56,838 bases of DNA. Origin: Didymodactylos carnosus. Lineage: Eukaryota; Rotifera; Eurotatoria; Philodinida; Philodinidae. The DNA is taken from NCBI GenBank assembly GCA_905250885.1, contig CAJNOQ010000286.1:1-56838 (forward strand), in the 5' to 3' direction. The position numbers and the translations under genes are program-made. Every line of letters begins with the position of its first letter. The first letter of the stretch is position 1. Shown in pieces: positions 47,010-56,838 of this stretch. The notes beneath the pieces were generated by a model. The model did not search any database, was not told where the DNA came from, and saw only the letters and a list, made by a program, of their open reading frames with translations.

Positions 47010-48190
47010 GAGTAAGAGATAGTTTTAGCTTGATACAAGGATTTTTCAACGATTGAAAGCATTTAGAATGGAAAAGTTGGAGATAATTTGACTGTTCTAT
47101 AGAAAGCGGGTTCTGTACATCTTGTTTTTTGTAACATGTCAACCAAAGAAGCTACATCGACAAATTGACCATCCTCTTTTGATTTGTAAAACCAATCCAT
47201 GAATTTCGTCAGATGTTCGGACATTTACCATCCTGACACGATTAACGCAGACCACGTTTTTTTTCATGTATCACTAGTTATTTCTATTGTAACATAAATA
47301 CTGAGTAAACATCACATGTTTATTAAAGGATGTAATATTGTATTCTAATCAACTAGTAGTAGATATTAAGTTGAATGTGTTCGATTTTAAACGCGATTTA
47401 TTAAGTTAAACCATAAGCACAACATACTTGTGCTGTGGTTTTCAACAGAATACTTCTATGGTAGTTTAACCAACTGTCAGGATGGCTATTGATGGTAAAA
47501 TCCGTAGAAAAGTTCACGAATAGTGAGACGATTTTTTAAACCCATATCGTTTAATTGTCTCACTACTCCAATAGTATTGATTAGTTTGATAATTGCCCCG
47601 TTTTTTTGTCTATCTAATTTTGTTGATGTAAATTAATTATGAAATTATATGAGATCACATAGAGCTGCAATATCAAAAGATACACCTTTACATTTAATAT
47701 TATTGAAACGTAATTATAGTTTAATTTTATAATAATTTTGTTTTCATTTGGTTTTCTTGTTCTCATTAATATATGACGTTTTAACTTGTATTTTTAATAA
47801 TGAGACAGACACTATTATTATCTAAGCAAAATATTTTCTATGGGATCTGAATTGGAAACTGATCTAACTTGTCCACCTCTAAGTTACATTAATGGAGTTA
47901 TGAACAGTTTGTAGTTAAACCTATCAATTTGATTTGACTGGGACAATCAGTCATAAATGTGAATAATTCATTCTACTGTAATGAAAATTTCTTTACATTT
48001 ATTTTTGTTAAATGTTGTAGTTTTAATATCGTGTGATAATAGCTAATATTATGCTACTCTTCATCACGATTACGTCAACTCATACATTAAAGCTAATTTT
48101 AATTATAATCTGTGATGTGGATGTAATGAGCACCAGTTTTAAATCACAATTAACCATAATTAATTGGAAACGTCTGAAGGATTTCTGTTC

Positions 48191-48730
48191 CCTAGTGTCA
48201 CTTCAACCTTTTCTTTAAACTTGACTATGGATGATCTTTTATACTGCAGATGAGTCTGATATTTGTTCACTCTCTGAGGGGCCTTCCTTTTCAGAACGTC
48301 TGTTCAAATTCTTGTTCTATAGAAATATATCACGGACTTTCATCTAAACAAATTCTGTTAGTGCCGGACTGTAGAGCATGTCAATTTAGAAGTTACTGGA
48401 ACTAACACACAAGTTTTAAACGAGTTATAAAAATTTCAGTTTAGTATCGAGGCGAAATAAGAGTGACTGATGTATTTTTTCAACTAAAACTTATGACTCG
48501 TTTAAAACTTGTTCGTTAGTTCCAATAATTTGTAAGCTGATATGCTCTACAGACCGGCACTAACAGAATTTGTTTAGATGAAAGCCCGTGATATATTTCT
48601 ATAGAACAAGAATTTGAATAGACGTTCTGAAAAGGAAAGCCCTTCAGAGGGTGAATAAATATCAGACTCATCTGCAGTATAAAAGGTCATCCATAACCAA
48701 GTTTAAAGAAAAAGTTGATGTGGCACTAGG
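48191..48730. mobile_element. Long inverted repeat, arms about 240 bp, loop about 60 bp
   Basis: The left arm (about 48191-48430) and right arm (about 48491-48730) match in reverse complement along nearly their whole length. They share CTGCAGATGAGTCTGATAT, TTCTATAGAAATATATCACG, ACAAATTCTGTTAGTGCCG and AAGTTTTAAACGAGT. The outer ends read CCTAGTG and CACTAGG. No protein frame is convincing. Transcription through it would give a long hairpin RNA. Confidence 0.88.
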
Positions 48731-49816
48731 AAAGGTTTCTTCATCAGTAAAATCTATGACGCGTTTACATGGAAAGACATTAACACACTTAATTTGGTAT
48801 CAGTTTGATGAACTCTTCTTAGCGCACATACTACCGTTTTATCGATAAACGTCTAATAAAATAAGAGTTTTATCGGTTTTATGGTCCCCTCCCCATCTAA
48901 AAATCTACTTGCTGATAATCGTTTTCTTTACTTATGTTATATGTATAACAGACATATATTGAATAAAAAACAAAGCAAATCACATTTTAACAAATGTTAA
49001 ATGTATTGAAATTCTTTATCATTGTTTCTTTATAGAAAGAGTGCTGAAAATAAATAAATATATTTGTAAATATGAGGAACAAAACAGAATGGCTTACATG
49101 TATCGGGTTATTTTTTCTTATTTTTACGCTGCAGCCAACAGAAAAGCATTGTTGTTTAAAAAAAAAAAAATAATCTTAATATGTCAATTTGCTGTTCCGT
49201 CATAATGTGGAAAAATCCGAAAAACTGTGTATGAAGAAATTTTTGTCAGAATTAGTAATTATTAGTCATAATTATACATACAATTGTTCATAGACAACAT
49301 TATACTGTCCCACACAGAGTGATTAAATATGTAATCCCTTTAAGCTAGACCAAGTATTTTGGCAATGAAAGTGTGTTTTATAACTGTACTGGTAGTCAAT
49401 TTTTGCAACTTATACGCAAGTCGGTTATAGTTAGAAGACTACTAGATATTTTAGACAGAACAATGTTTCTGATACTATAAAAAGCGCATAAATTGTAGAT
49501 TCCCAGGAAACAGAGTAATTTTAGATGAATAAATTAAATGAGACGATCATCACAATTTAATTACACTATTCATTGATACAAAGATCTTAGACAACGTAGA
49601 AAGATTTGTATGTTCTACTATGCTCTTTAAAAATTCGAGTAAAAATACTTAATATGTTCTGCTTTCAATTTCATGAGTGATAATAACTCGAAAAGAAAAA
49701 GAAAACATTATGACATCGAAGCAAAATATATTTATGCAATATTAGAGAGCTAGTTTTTACAAAAATTACTTGCGTTTTTATTTGAAGATAAAAAACAAAT
49801 AAATAGCCGTACATAG

Positions 49817-51079
49817 TCAAGAAACACGTAATGATTGATTCTGTTGTATCTGTTGAATAATATTCCAAAGTTTTAATGCTTTACCAACCTTTAACATTGA
49901 TTTTTTAAATACTAATTCTTTATTTAACGAATAGAAATTATTTCCATTAATACGATACTTTTTAAATACTTGAGATGCGTAATCGTAGCCGTTTAATGTA
50001 AAAAATTTATTTAAATCATCTGTTGTCCATGAATGTACATCAGGTATTTCACCATTTAATCCAAGTATTAATTCCATTGTTAGAATGGACGATGATGATG
50101 ATGATTGTTTATAAGTGACTACGGGTAATGTTTTAAATTCAATATCTAAACTAGATATGGACTGTGTTAATTTACGTTTTTTAACTTTAGCAGTTTTTTT
50201 ACTATTTCTTGTTCGTTTTGTTGATATTACTGATTGTGATAAGGGAATAATGGGAGATGGTGGTGGTGGCGGTAATGGTAATAAGAATTTTCCATCATTA
50301 TTAATTTTATTTTCTTTCATATTTGGTTTTTGTTCAATAACAATTAAATTTGATGTATGAGTATTTTCTTCATTAGAATTCAAAACAAGTTGTGTAGGTG
50401 TTATTGTTTGCATTAGTACTTGTTGTTGTTGATTTGTATTATCACTTAAATGCATGGATGATGGGGAAGAAGATATGACTGATTTTTGAATATTAAAATT
50501 ATTCATACGTTCAATTAATTTTGCACATTTATCATTTTTTATACGAATTGTAAAACCGCCTTTATGAAATATTTTCGTTACTAAACCTAACTTTAATAGT
50601 TCATCAATGATTATTAATATATCATTTCTTAAATAATTATTATTACGTTTTGTGACATATTTAATAATACGATCTAAATCTGGACGACATTTACGTTTTT
50701 TTATTTCATCGATAGCTTCGAATACCGGTTTAAAACGTTGATCTGTTATTACATTTAATAAATCACATGTGACTACAGTAGACGATGTCGATGTTGGCAA
50801 CGAAGTAATTGGTGACGATGATGCAGAAGAAAATGATGAAGATGATGAAGAAGAATCAGTTTGAAGATCACTACGAAGATCTCCGATATCATTTTGAAGT
50901 AATAATTGTTGTTGACACGCTAATTGTTTTAAATTTCTTTTACGAATAAATGAGGGCGATTGTGCACGAGGTGGTTTTTGTTCTTGTTGTTGATTGTTAA
51001 ATAATGTAGTAGTAGTAGTAGTAGCAGTTATAGTCGTTGTTGTAGGTTGAACAATATAATGTGACATTGAATAGATCAT
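49817..51079 (-). CDS. SAMD1-like winged-helix and SAM domain protein
   Basis: A single uninterrupted frame of 420 codons. A low-complexity N-terminus (Thr, Gln and Ser runs) leads to a winged-helix domain at about residues 115-182 (FKPVFEAIDEIKKRKCRPDL, then ELLKLGLVTKIFHKGG), the type found in SAMD1 (atherin) and MOZ/MORF histone acetyltransferases. A disordered middle follows with a proline run (LPLPPPPPSP) and a basic nuclear-signal-like stretch (KRTRNSKKTAKVKKRK). A C-terminal SAM domain lies at about 347-412 (VHSWTTDDLNKFF, KYRINGNNFYSL, LKVGKALKLWNII). SAMD1 binds unmethylated CpG islands and recruits repressive chromatin factors such as L3MBTL3 and KDM1A, and its SAM domain self-assembles. 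The shared WH-linker-SAM order is the basis of the call. An acceptor-like ttttag lies a few bases upstream of the ATG, so a 5' UTR intron is likely. Confidence 0.82.
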   Translation of the reverse strand: MIYSMSHYIVQPTTTTITATTTTTTLFNNQQQEQKPPRAQSPSFIRKRNLKQLACQQQLLLQNDIGDLRSDLQTDSSSSSSSFSSASSSPITSLPTSTSSTVVTCDLLNVITDQRFKPVFEAIDEIKKRKCRPDLDRIIKYVTKRNNNYLRNDILIIIDELLKLGLVTKIFHKGGFTIRIKNDKCAKLIERMNNFNIQKSVISSSPSSMHLSDNTNQQQQVLMQTITPTQLVLNSNEENTHTSNLIVIEQKPNMKENKINNDGKFLLPLPPPPPSPIIPLSQSVISTKRTRNSKKTAKVKKRKLTQSISSLDIEFKTLPVVTYKQSSSSSSILTMELILGLNGEIPDVHSWTTDDLNKFFTLNGYDYASQVFKKYRINGNNFYSLNKELVFKKSMLKVGKALKLWNIIQQIQQNQSLRVS

Positions 51080-51981
51080 TATCTATCTAAAAATCAAAAG
51101 CAGAATTCAATTAAGAGATATCATAGCATCCGAACTACTATTTCTTCTCCTCTTTTTCTTCTCACTCTTTTTCGTCGGATCAAAAAATATATATATATAA
51201 AATAAAATTAATAATTTGTCTGCTATCTGCTAATTTTTTTTTCAAAAAAATAAAGTGTGTATTAGATTCAGGGAAGTATGTACTGTTCGCGTTTATAAAA
51301 AATCTTCTTTTGGTCTTTTTATATATAACTTTTTTTTTGTTGTTTTTGTGTGTGATGATGGTTGTTGTTTTCCTTTCTCTTTTTTTCTTCTTCTTCTTCT
51401 TCTTCTTCTCTCTCTCGTTTTTTTTTTTCTTCTTTTCTCCACACTATATGATCATTACGGTTTTCATGCAATGATGGATGATCACATTGAGTTTGTTGGT
51501 ACAAAACTTTAGGGGAACATATTTTAAAATATATATCTATGGTAAGAACGCAAAAAAAAATAAAAGAGAGTAATGCACAAACGGGACAGAAGAAGAGAAA
51601 AATCAAGAGAGAATATATAATTATAAGTAGAGAGAAAGAGAGATAGAAATGAGGAACAAAAGAAAACATATACATATAAGCATACATACATATGTATCCA
51701 TCGACCGCGCATGTTCAATCGTATAAGGAGAGTTCAATTTTTTTTTTTTTTGCAGTATGAACATATCTCCGGTGAAAAAACAAAAAAAAAAAAAAAGAGA
51801 AAAATTTGTGTGTCCTCACTGTTTTTAGGAGGATAATATAGGTGAATCGGAGAAAGAAAAAAAGATCGAATTTCTTGTTATCCTTAAAATAATCATCATT
51901 GACACATGAATGTTTAAAATTTTCGAAATCCACTTGTTCTCCAAGGACAAATAGGATCCCTGTTTGTTTACTACTGATTAA

Positions 51982-52020
51982 ACTGTGTGTGCGTGTGTGT
52001 GTGTGTGAGAGAGAGAGAGA
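51982..52020. repeat. (GT)n(GA)n microsatellite
   Basis: A GTGTGT run with one GC interruption passes directly into GAGAGA. This is simple-sequence DNA. Confidence 0.95.
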
Positions 52021-53199
52021 AACAAATAAACTTATGTCGGTTTCTTATATATATTTTTGTTCATTAAATAATTTAGATACTTTTGAGGGTTTTTAATTTT
52101 ATCAGTAACAATGCTAAATTAAATTGGTGCTAGTAACATACATCGTTCTATGTTATTGTAACTTAAAGCAAAATAGCATTGATTTTTGCATAGATCTTTA
52201 TAAAATACTGATAATTTGCTCAATTTCCGAACGACAAAAATCCGAGGTTAATTAATAAAACCGATATTGTATTTATATTTGAAATTTGAAAATAACATAG
52301 TTATTGAAACACTCAATAGCTAAAATGAAAAAAAAAGTGTATTTTGACGAATGTTTATGAATAAAAGATATTATTAAAAATAGAATAACTTTTCTAGGTA
52401 ACTTTGGTTACTCATAAAAGACCCAATTAACTGGTCTCCTTGCGATATAAAAACGGAGAACACTCATATTTATGAAGAGATATGAGACATTGAGTAATGC
52501 AAAAAACAAAACGAAAAATCAATCCGATGTAATGAAACAATTTTTTTGTTCTTATTTTCTACTTTTAGTTTAGCACTTACATGCTGAACAAAAAACTAAA
52601 ACGTTATGTTTGAAAATTCTTGTAACGTTAAAACAATATATACGAAAAATAAGTGAGGGATAAACTAAAATATTTAGCATCCAACGGATAGTCTTCTATA
52701 TAAAATAAAACTATGACACTTATTCTTCTCTAACTATATGTATCGGTCATCGTTCAAAATAAACAGCCATCTATACGATATGAATCTTTCTCTCTCCTCT
52801 CTCGATTATGTATAGACTATCTATGACGCAAAACACATAGATACACACATATACGGACATCGATTGTTCGTTACTGAATGCCTATGCGTAATATTTAATA
52901 ATAGACTTGAAAAAGACAACAACACAGTCAAAGAGACGTGATATTTCTATTTTTCTCTTAGCGAGTTTTTTTTTTTTTTGAGGGTTAGAGAGACTATCTA
53001 CTATGAAAAAATAAACCAGAGAGAAAAAAAAGAAGAGAGAAAAATTTTGCAGAAACAAACAAATCCAAAGAGATTTTTGCTGTAATACATAACTTCTGTT
53101 TTAATAATAACAGAAGCACAAGTTTGATTGTAATAAAGTTCTAATAAATGGAAATTAACGGAACATTAACAAGTTAAAAAATTGCATTAAGAGGATATA

Positions 53200-53221
53200 C
53201 ATACACACACACACACACACC
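53200..53221. repeat. (CA)n microsatellite
   Basis: About ten CA units in a row. This is simple-sequence DNA. Confidence 0.9.
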
Positions 53222-56039
53222 ATATACTTATAAAAAACGTATCAAACGAAACAAAAGAACGCCTTACCATGTAAAATAAAAGGAGAAGAAGCAAAAGAAG
53301 AGAAGAAAGATTTTTTTTTTGTTAATAAACATAGGAATAAGAAAGCACAGAGCACTCACACGTGTGTAGATATTTGTATGTTCTGAGTTAGTTGTGAAAA
53401 AGAGATCACAACCACCACTACAATAAAAAAAAAAAAAAAATAATAAAGAAAAACGTAACACCGCTATGAAACCTCCCCTCTCTCTACATATATATATGTC
53501 ACCATTTATACATAAGGATAATGGCGATAATCAGCCAAATGAAGTGAACGATATAAAGAACACAAAAGAACAAACAAACTTAATAAATAAAAATTTATCA
53601 TCAAAACTTTTTTGGTCACTTACAGTAATTTACTAATATTTGAACCTCTCTCCGTATTATAGTGCAATGTTCATCTTTAAAGAAACAGATTAGTTAGATT
53701 ATTTCATTTTTCATAAGAAATTTCATATTTTTTCGTTTTTTCCAAAGGCATTTCCGTAGATTTCAGCTAATAAACAGTTAGGAAAGGAACATAAGAATTA
53801 CACACTACTTTAAAGATAAAGTGTAAAATATCATATAAGTCCAGGGAAGTGTGGATAAAAGTTCAAAGAGCATGAGTACAGTTTGATTATCAATGGTTAT
53901 AGCGCCAATTGTCTTTTTCATTAAATGTCTTTCTTTACAGAAAAATTCTACTATTTGCCTTAAAATACATAGAATTCCGAAAAAAAGAGACCAAAATGTT
54001 CTATTTAAAATTGCATAAGCAGAATACCTATACGAAAGAAAAACATACTTATTTCGATTGCAAGAAAACCTCACGGGATAAGTTCTAAAATTAAAGAATG
54101 ATTAAATGGGATTTTATTGTCTTTTATCAATTATTATTTTATTAAAATTATTGTATTTGTAAAATAGCGCCCTCTATAGTGCATAATAGTCAAATATCCC
54201 AGTCTAATAGATCAAAAACACAACAAAATCCTATTTAAGCCTTGATTAATTCTAAAATTTTCACTCAATAACTATTTTTTTTCTCCTCTGAACACGAAAA
54301 AATGAACGTTTTTCCTGTTCTCACGGTGATTTTATTTTTTCCTTATTAAAACGAAACGACCGTTGTTCGATTTTATGTATAAATTTTCTCTTTCAGAAAA
54401 TGAATCGATTGTTGTTTGCAACGTACATTCGTACAAACATTAACAAACACTCTGAAACTGTCTGATTCGGCGCTATAAGAGATAATCGGAAATTGACCAT
54501 GTTCAGTTGTCTCATTTTTACTTTTCTCAACATTAGAGATAAAGAAAAAGATTAAACTCGGAACAGACGAAATGAAAAATTTCTGCATAAAAGAATACAA
54601 TAATTGTAATAAAAACCAAAAACTTACACCACAGATTCATTCTCTGACTGTTTTTGCTATATATAGATCCGTTTGTATCCTCTGAGCGAATAATAATAAT
54701 AGCAAAGATCTTACGTTGAAAAATATTCAATCAGATGAGAAACACGATCAATTGAAAGTGAACGTATATGATAAACAATAAGAGCTAGCCTATTCATTCA
54801 TATGAAAGAAAGTGTATAGTGTATTTTATATTTTATTTCACGATGAGGAGAAACGACACGACTGAGACGGTATTCTCTACATATAATTGGAAATAAAGAC
54901 CTATGTATTCTCATCTTAAAGTTTAAAGATATAATTTTTTAAGACTATCCGACTGACAAATAATATATGACGCTATTTTATAGTTATGAATGTCTGCATA
55001 TTGCTATTCGTGTATATTGTTGAAAGTTTTAATTCGTTTCTTTGTTGACTTTAAAACCATTAGTCCATTACGTGCGTTTGTACATCAGTCTGTTTTCTTG
55101 ACAGTCTATTTGACTTGCTTGTACTATAGTCCAAATATAAGTAAATTATACTAGCAATTTTTTTTTTCATTTAATCTCAAATTTAACAATAATTTCAAAA
55201 TTTAGTTTACGCCCATGAACCCGCTGGGAGAAGAAAACACACATGTCATTTCTCTGAGACTAGTATAAGAAATGAAAAATATACATCGTTTAGAAAAATG
55301 CAATTATACGAAATTATATTAAAAGACATTTGTTAAATGAAAAAGTTTTGAACTAAATGATTTTGAAAATCTTATACATGTGCTCTAACACTATTTTAAC
55401 ACTCTATGAAATCATACTGAGAATTGTTAAGTTAAATTTTGAACTATAGATTATTCGATTATTCAAGTTTGATTTGAGTACAATTGTAACGGATGTTTCA
55501 GTGTCAGATTTTTTAAAAATAATACATGTCAATAAGTTAAACTATATTGAAAAAAAAGTTTTACTCATAATTATTTTATAATTCATTTTGATTCGCATTA
55601 ATATATGGTGGATCAAATGACCAAGGTTAATTTCGATGACTATCGTACACTAAGCAAAATAAAACTATTAGCAGATGGACACAAGAAAAAGAGAAAAGAA
55701 TTGCTATAAGAAACACCGTTGTATGCACTAATTTTGACTATAAAAAAAAGAACACTGTGTTGTGTATTTGTACAATTTAATCTTCTCTCTTTTTGGAGTT
55801 CACATTAGTGAAATATACCATGAATCTTCCCTATACTATATAAATCTTTGACGCACTAGCGGGGAATGAGAGAGAGAGAGACAGCTACTTTACCATAAAG
55901 AAACAATCGTTTTGCTTATTACACTATATATATAAATTTTATCAGAAAGAGAAGAGAAGAAGAGACACGAGTATACAGTTCTCTCTTTTTTCTTTTCTGT
56001 TCTCACGAGAGCCGCGAGAGTCGCAGTAATCGCAATTTA

Positions 56040-56108
56040 GTTTTCAAACGGTGTGATAGAACGCAAGAGAAGAAAAAAGAACGGATCAACCAATTAGAAC
56101 TCGATGCG
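56040..56108 (+). other. Possible first exon of a gene continuing to the right
   Basis: A CT/GA-rich stretch with TATATATATAAA near 55925 leads into sequence ending CTCGATGCG before a consensus donor (gtaagt at 56109). If the ATG at 56104 is the start, the exon would encode Met plus two bases and splice onward, a common arrangement for animal genes with large first introns. It could equally be a 5' UTR exon or chance. No downstream exon lies within the window. Confidence 0.3.
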
Positions 56109-56567
56109 GTAAGTCCTTCTATAGTAGCATATAGTGTGTAATATGTTCACGCTCTGTTCCTCATTCCTTGCAGCTTACTATAGTAAAAGAAAAAAAAAAA
56201 ATCACGAACAAACAACCATTCGAATTATGTATGCAAAAAATAAAGAGAAAAAGTATACATGTCAATGTGTATCCACTGTAAAAGATAGTATTAAGATATA
56301 AAGACTCTTGATCAAAACTATGTTTTACAAAAATTCTTAAAAGACCTAAGTTTCTACGTATAAAAAAGAATTAATCTTTTTTCCATATATATTAGCTTTT
56401 GTCCTTCATTTAAAGTTTCTGTACAAGAAGTTAAAAGATTTTGAGTTATATGAATATTTTTCTCTGGTAATTTAAATTTGACTTTATTTTTACTCAATAG
56501 AACCATACGTTTCGATATGATTAAATCTTCAACAGTTATGAAAAGAAGGAAAGTCTCTAGACTCAGT

Positions 56568-56838
56568 ACATGAAAACATAGAGTAAAACATATAAAAAGT
56601 GGAGATTGTACATAAGTTGAAACTAAAACGATAGCATCATACGCAAGGTTTTCATTCCTATATATACTTTTTTCATTTCTGTCGTCTCAAACTTAAATCG
56701 TATCTTTCTTTCATTGTACGACGACAGAAATGAAAAAAGTATACATAGGAATGGAAACCTTGCGTATGATGCTATCGTTTTAGTTTCAACTTATGTACAA
56801 TCTCCACTTTTTATATCTTTTACTCTATGTTTTCATGT
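56568..56838. repeat. Near-perfect long inverted repeat at the window edge
   Basis: The left arm 56568-56686 and right arm 56720-56838 are reverse complements over 119 bp with about three mismatches by eye, separated by a 33-bp loop. The repeat reaches the last base of the window, so the arms may be longer. The arms have no coding frame of note. The high identity suggests recent origin or ongoing gene conversion. An assembly artefact at a contig end (a read folding back on itself) must also be considered. Confidence 0.93.

Larger units (their letters stand above)
44437..49816. other. Repeat-rich region without a supported gene
   Basis: Over 5 kb between GCN2 and the SAMD1-like gene. It contains two long inverted repeats (46686-47009 and 48191-48730) and possible coding relics near 45.5 and 46.1-46.3 kb. 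The rest is AT-rich and shows no recognisable exon. Confidence 0.5.
51080..56039. other. Microsatellite- and polypurine-rich non-coding region
   Basis: Five kilobases upstream of the SAMD1-like gene with strong strand asymmetry: runs of T/CTT and CTCTCT (51370-51430), A-rich and GAGA tracts, and CA and GT repeats. No exon was recognised; the open frames are made of homopolymer codons. It probably holds the SAMD1-like promoter and 5' UTR, and perhaps regulatory DNA for a gene starting at the right edge. Confidence 0.55.

Noticed and set aside
49671..49868. Second open frame overlapping the end of the SAMD1-like gene
   Set aside because: It is an out-of-frame shadow of the SAM-domain end and its 3' UTR.
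51255..51718. Long frames rich in Phe/Leu or Glu/Lys on both strands
   Set aside because: They are translations of CTT/GAA and T/A homopolymer tracts.

Overview
The window is nuclear DNA of a small animal. It is AT-rich and carries animal genes with many short introns (mostly about 45-100 bases, GT/AG, T-rich acceptors). A CRK-type SH2-SH3 adaptor, a PBC-class homeobox gene and a Mediator kinase place it in Metazoa. The compact introns, Ser/Thr/Gln/Asn-rich tracts and many foldback repeats remind me of a bdelloid rotifer, but that is an inference from style and not a match.

Layout from left to right. CRK-like adaptor (-, 1485-2316). TTC4 co-chaperone (-, 6016-8029), divergent from a BTB-BACK-discoidin-like gene (+, 9051-12452) whose last intron holds a foldback element. 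ORMDL (-, 13553-14219). PBX homeobox gene (+, 18335-19940). The 3' end of an unrecognised gene (-, 21319-21722). CDK8 (-, 25701-27913). A small multi-pass membrane protein (-, 28724-29488). The eIF2-alpha kinase GCN2 (+, 35357-43738). A repeat-rich stretch with three long inverted repeats (43.7-48.8 kb). A SAMD1-like winged-helix/SAM protein (-, 49817-51079). A microsatellite-rich flank, a possible first exon on the + strand near 56.1 kb, and a large near-perfect inverted repeat that runs into the right edge.

I rebuilt the exon structures by hand, following reading frame, splice phase and family similarity. ORMDL (153 aa), TTC4 (385 aa), CDK8 (481 aa), PBX (323 aa) and the BTB gene (610 aa) give continuous frames with every phase consistent. 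GCN2 comes to about 1,600 residues.

The genes are unlinked housekeeping and regulatory genes, not an operon or one pathway: stress translation control (GCN2), chaperone function (TTC4), sphingolipid control (ORMDL), transcription (PBX, CDK8, SAMD1-like) and signalling (CRK). I found no rRNA, tRNA, CRISPR array or intact transposase. The unusual content is a set of unrelated long inverted repeats, a PBX gene cut just after the homeodomain but with an in-frame splice bypass of the stop, a CRK lacking the second SH3 domain, a 17-nt microexon and a DLG motif in GCN2, and a GC-AG intron in TTC4.
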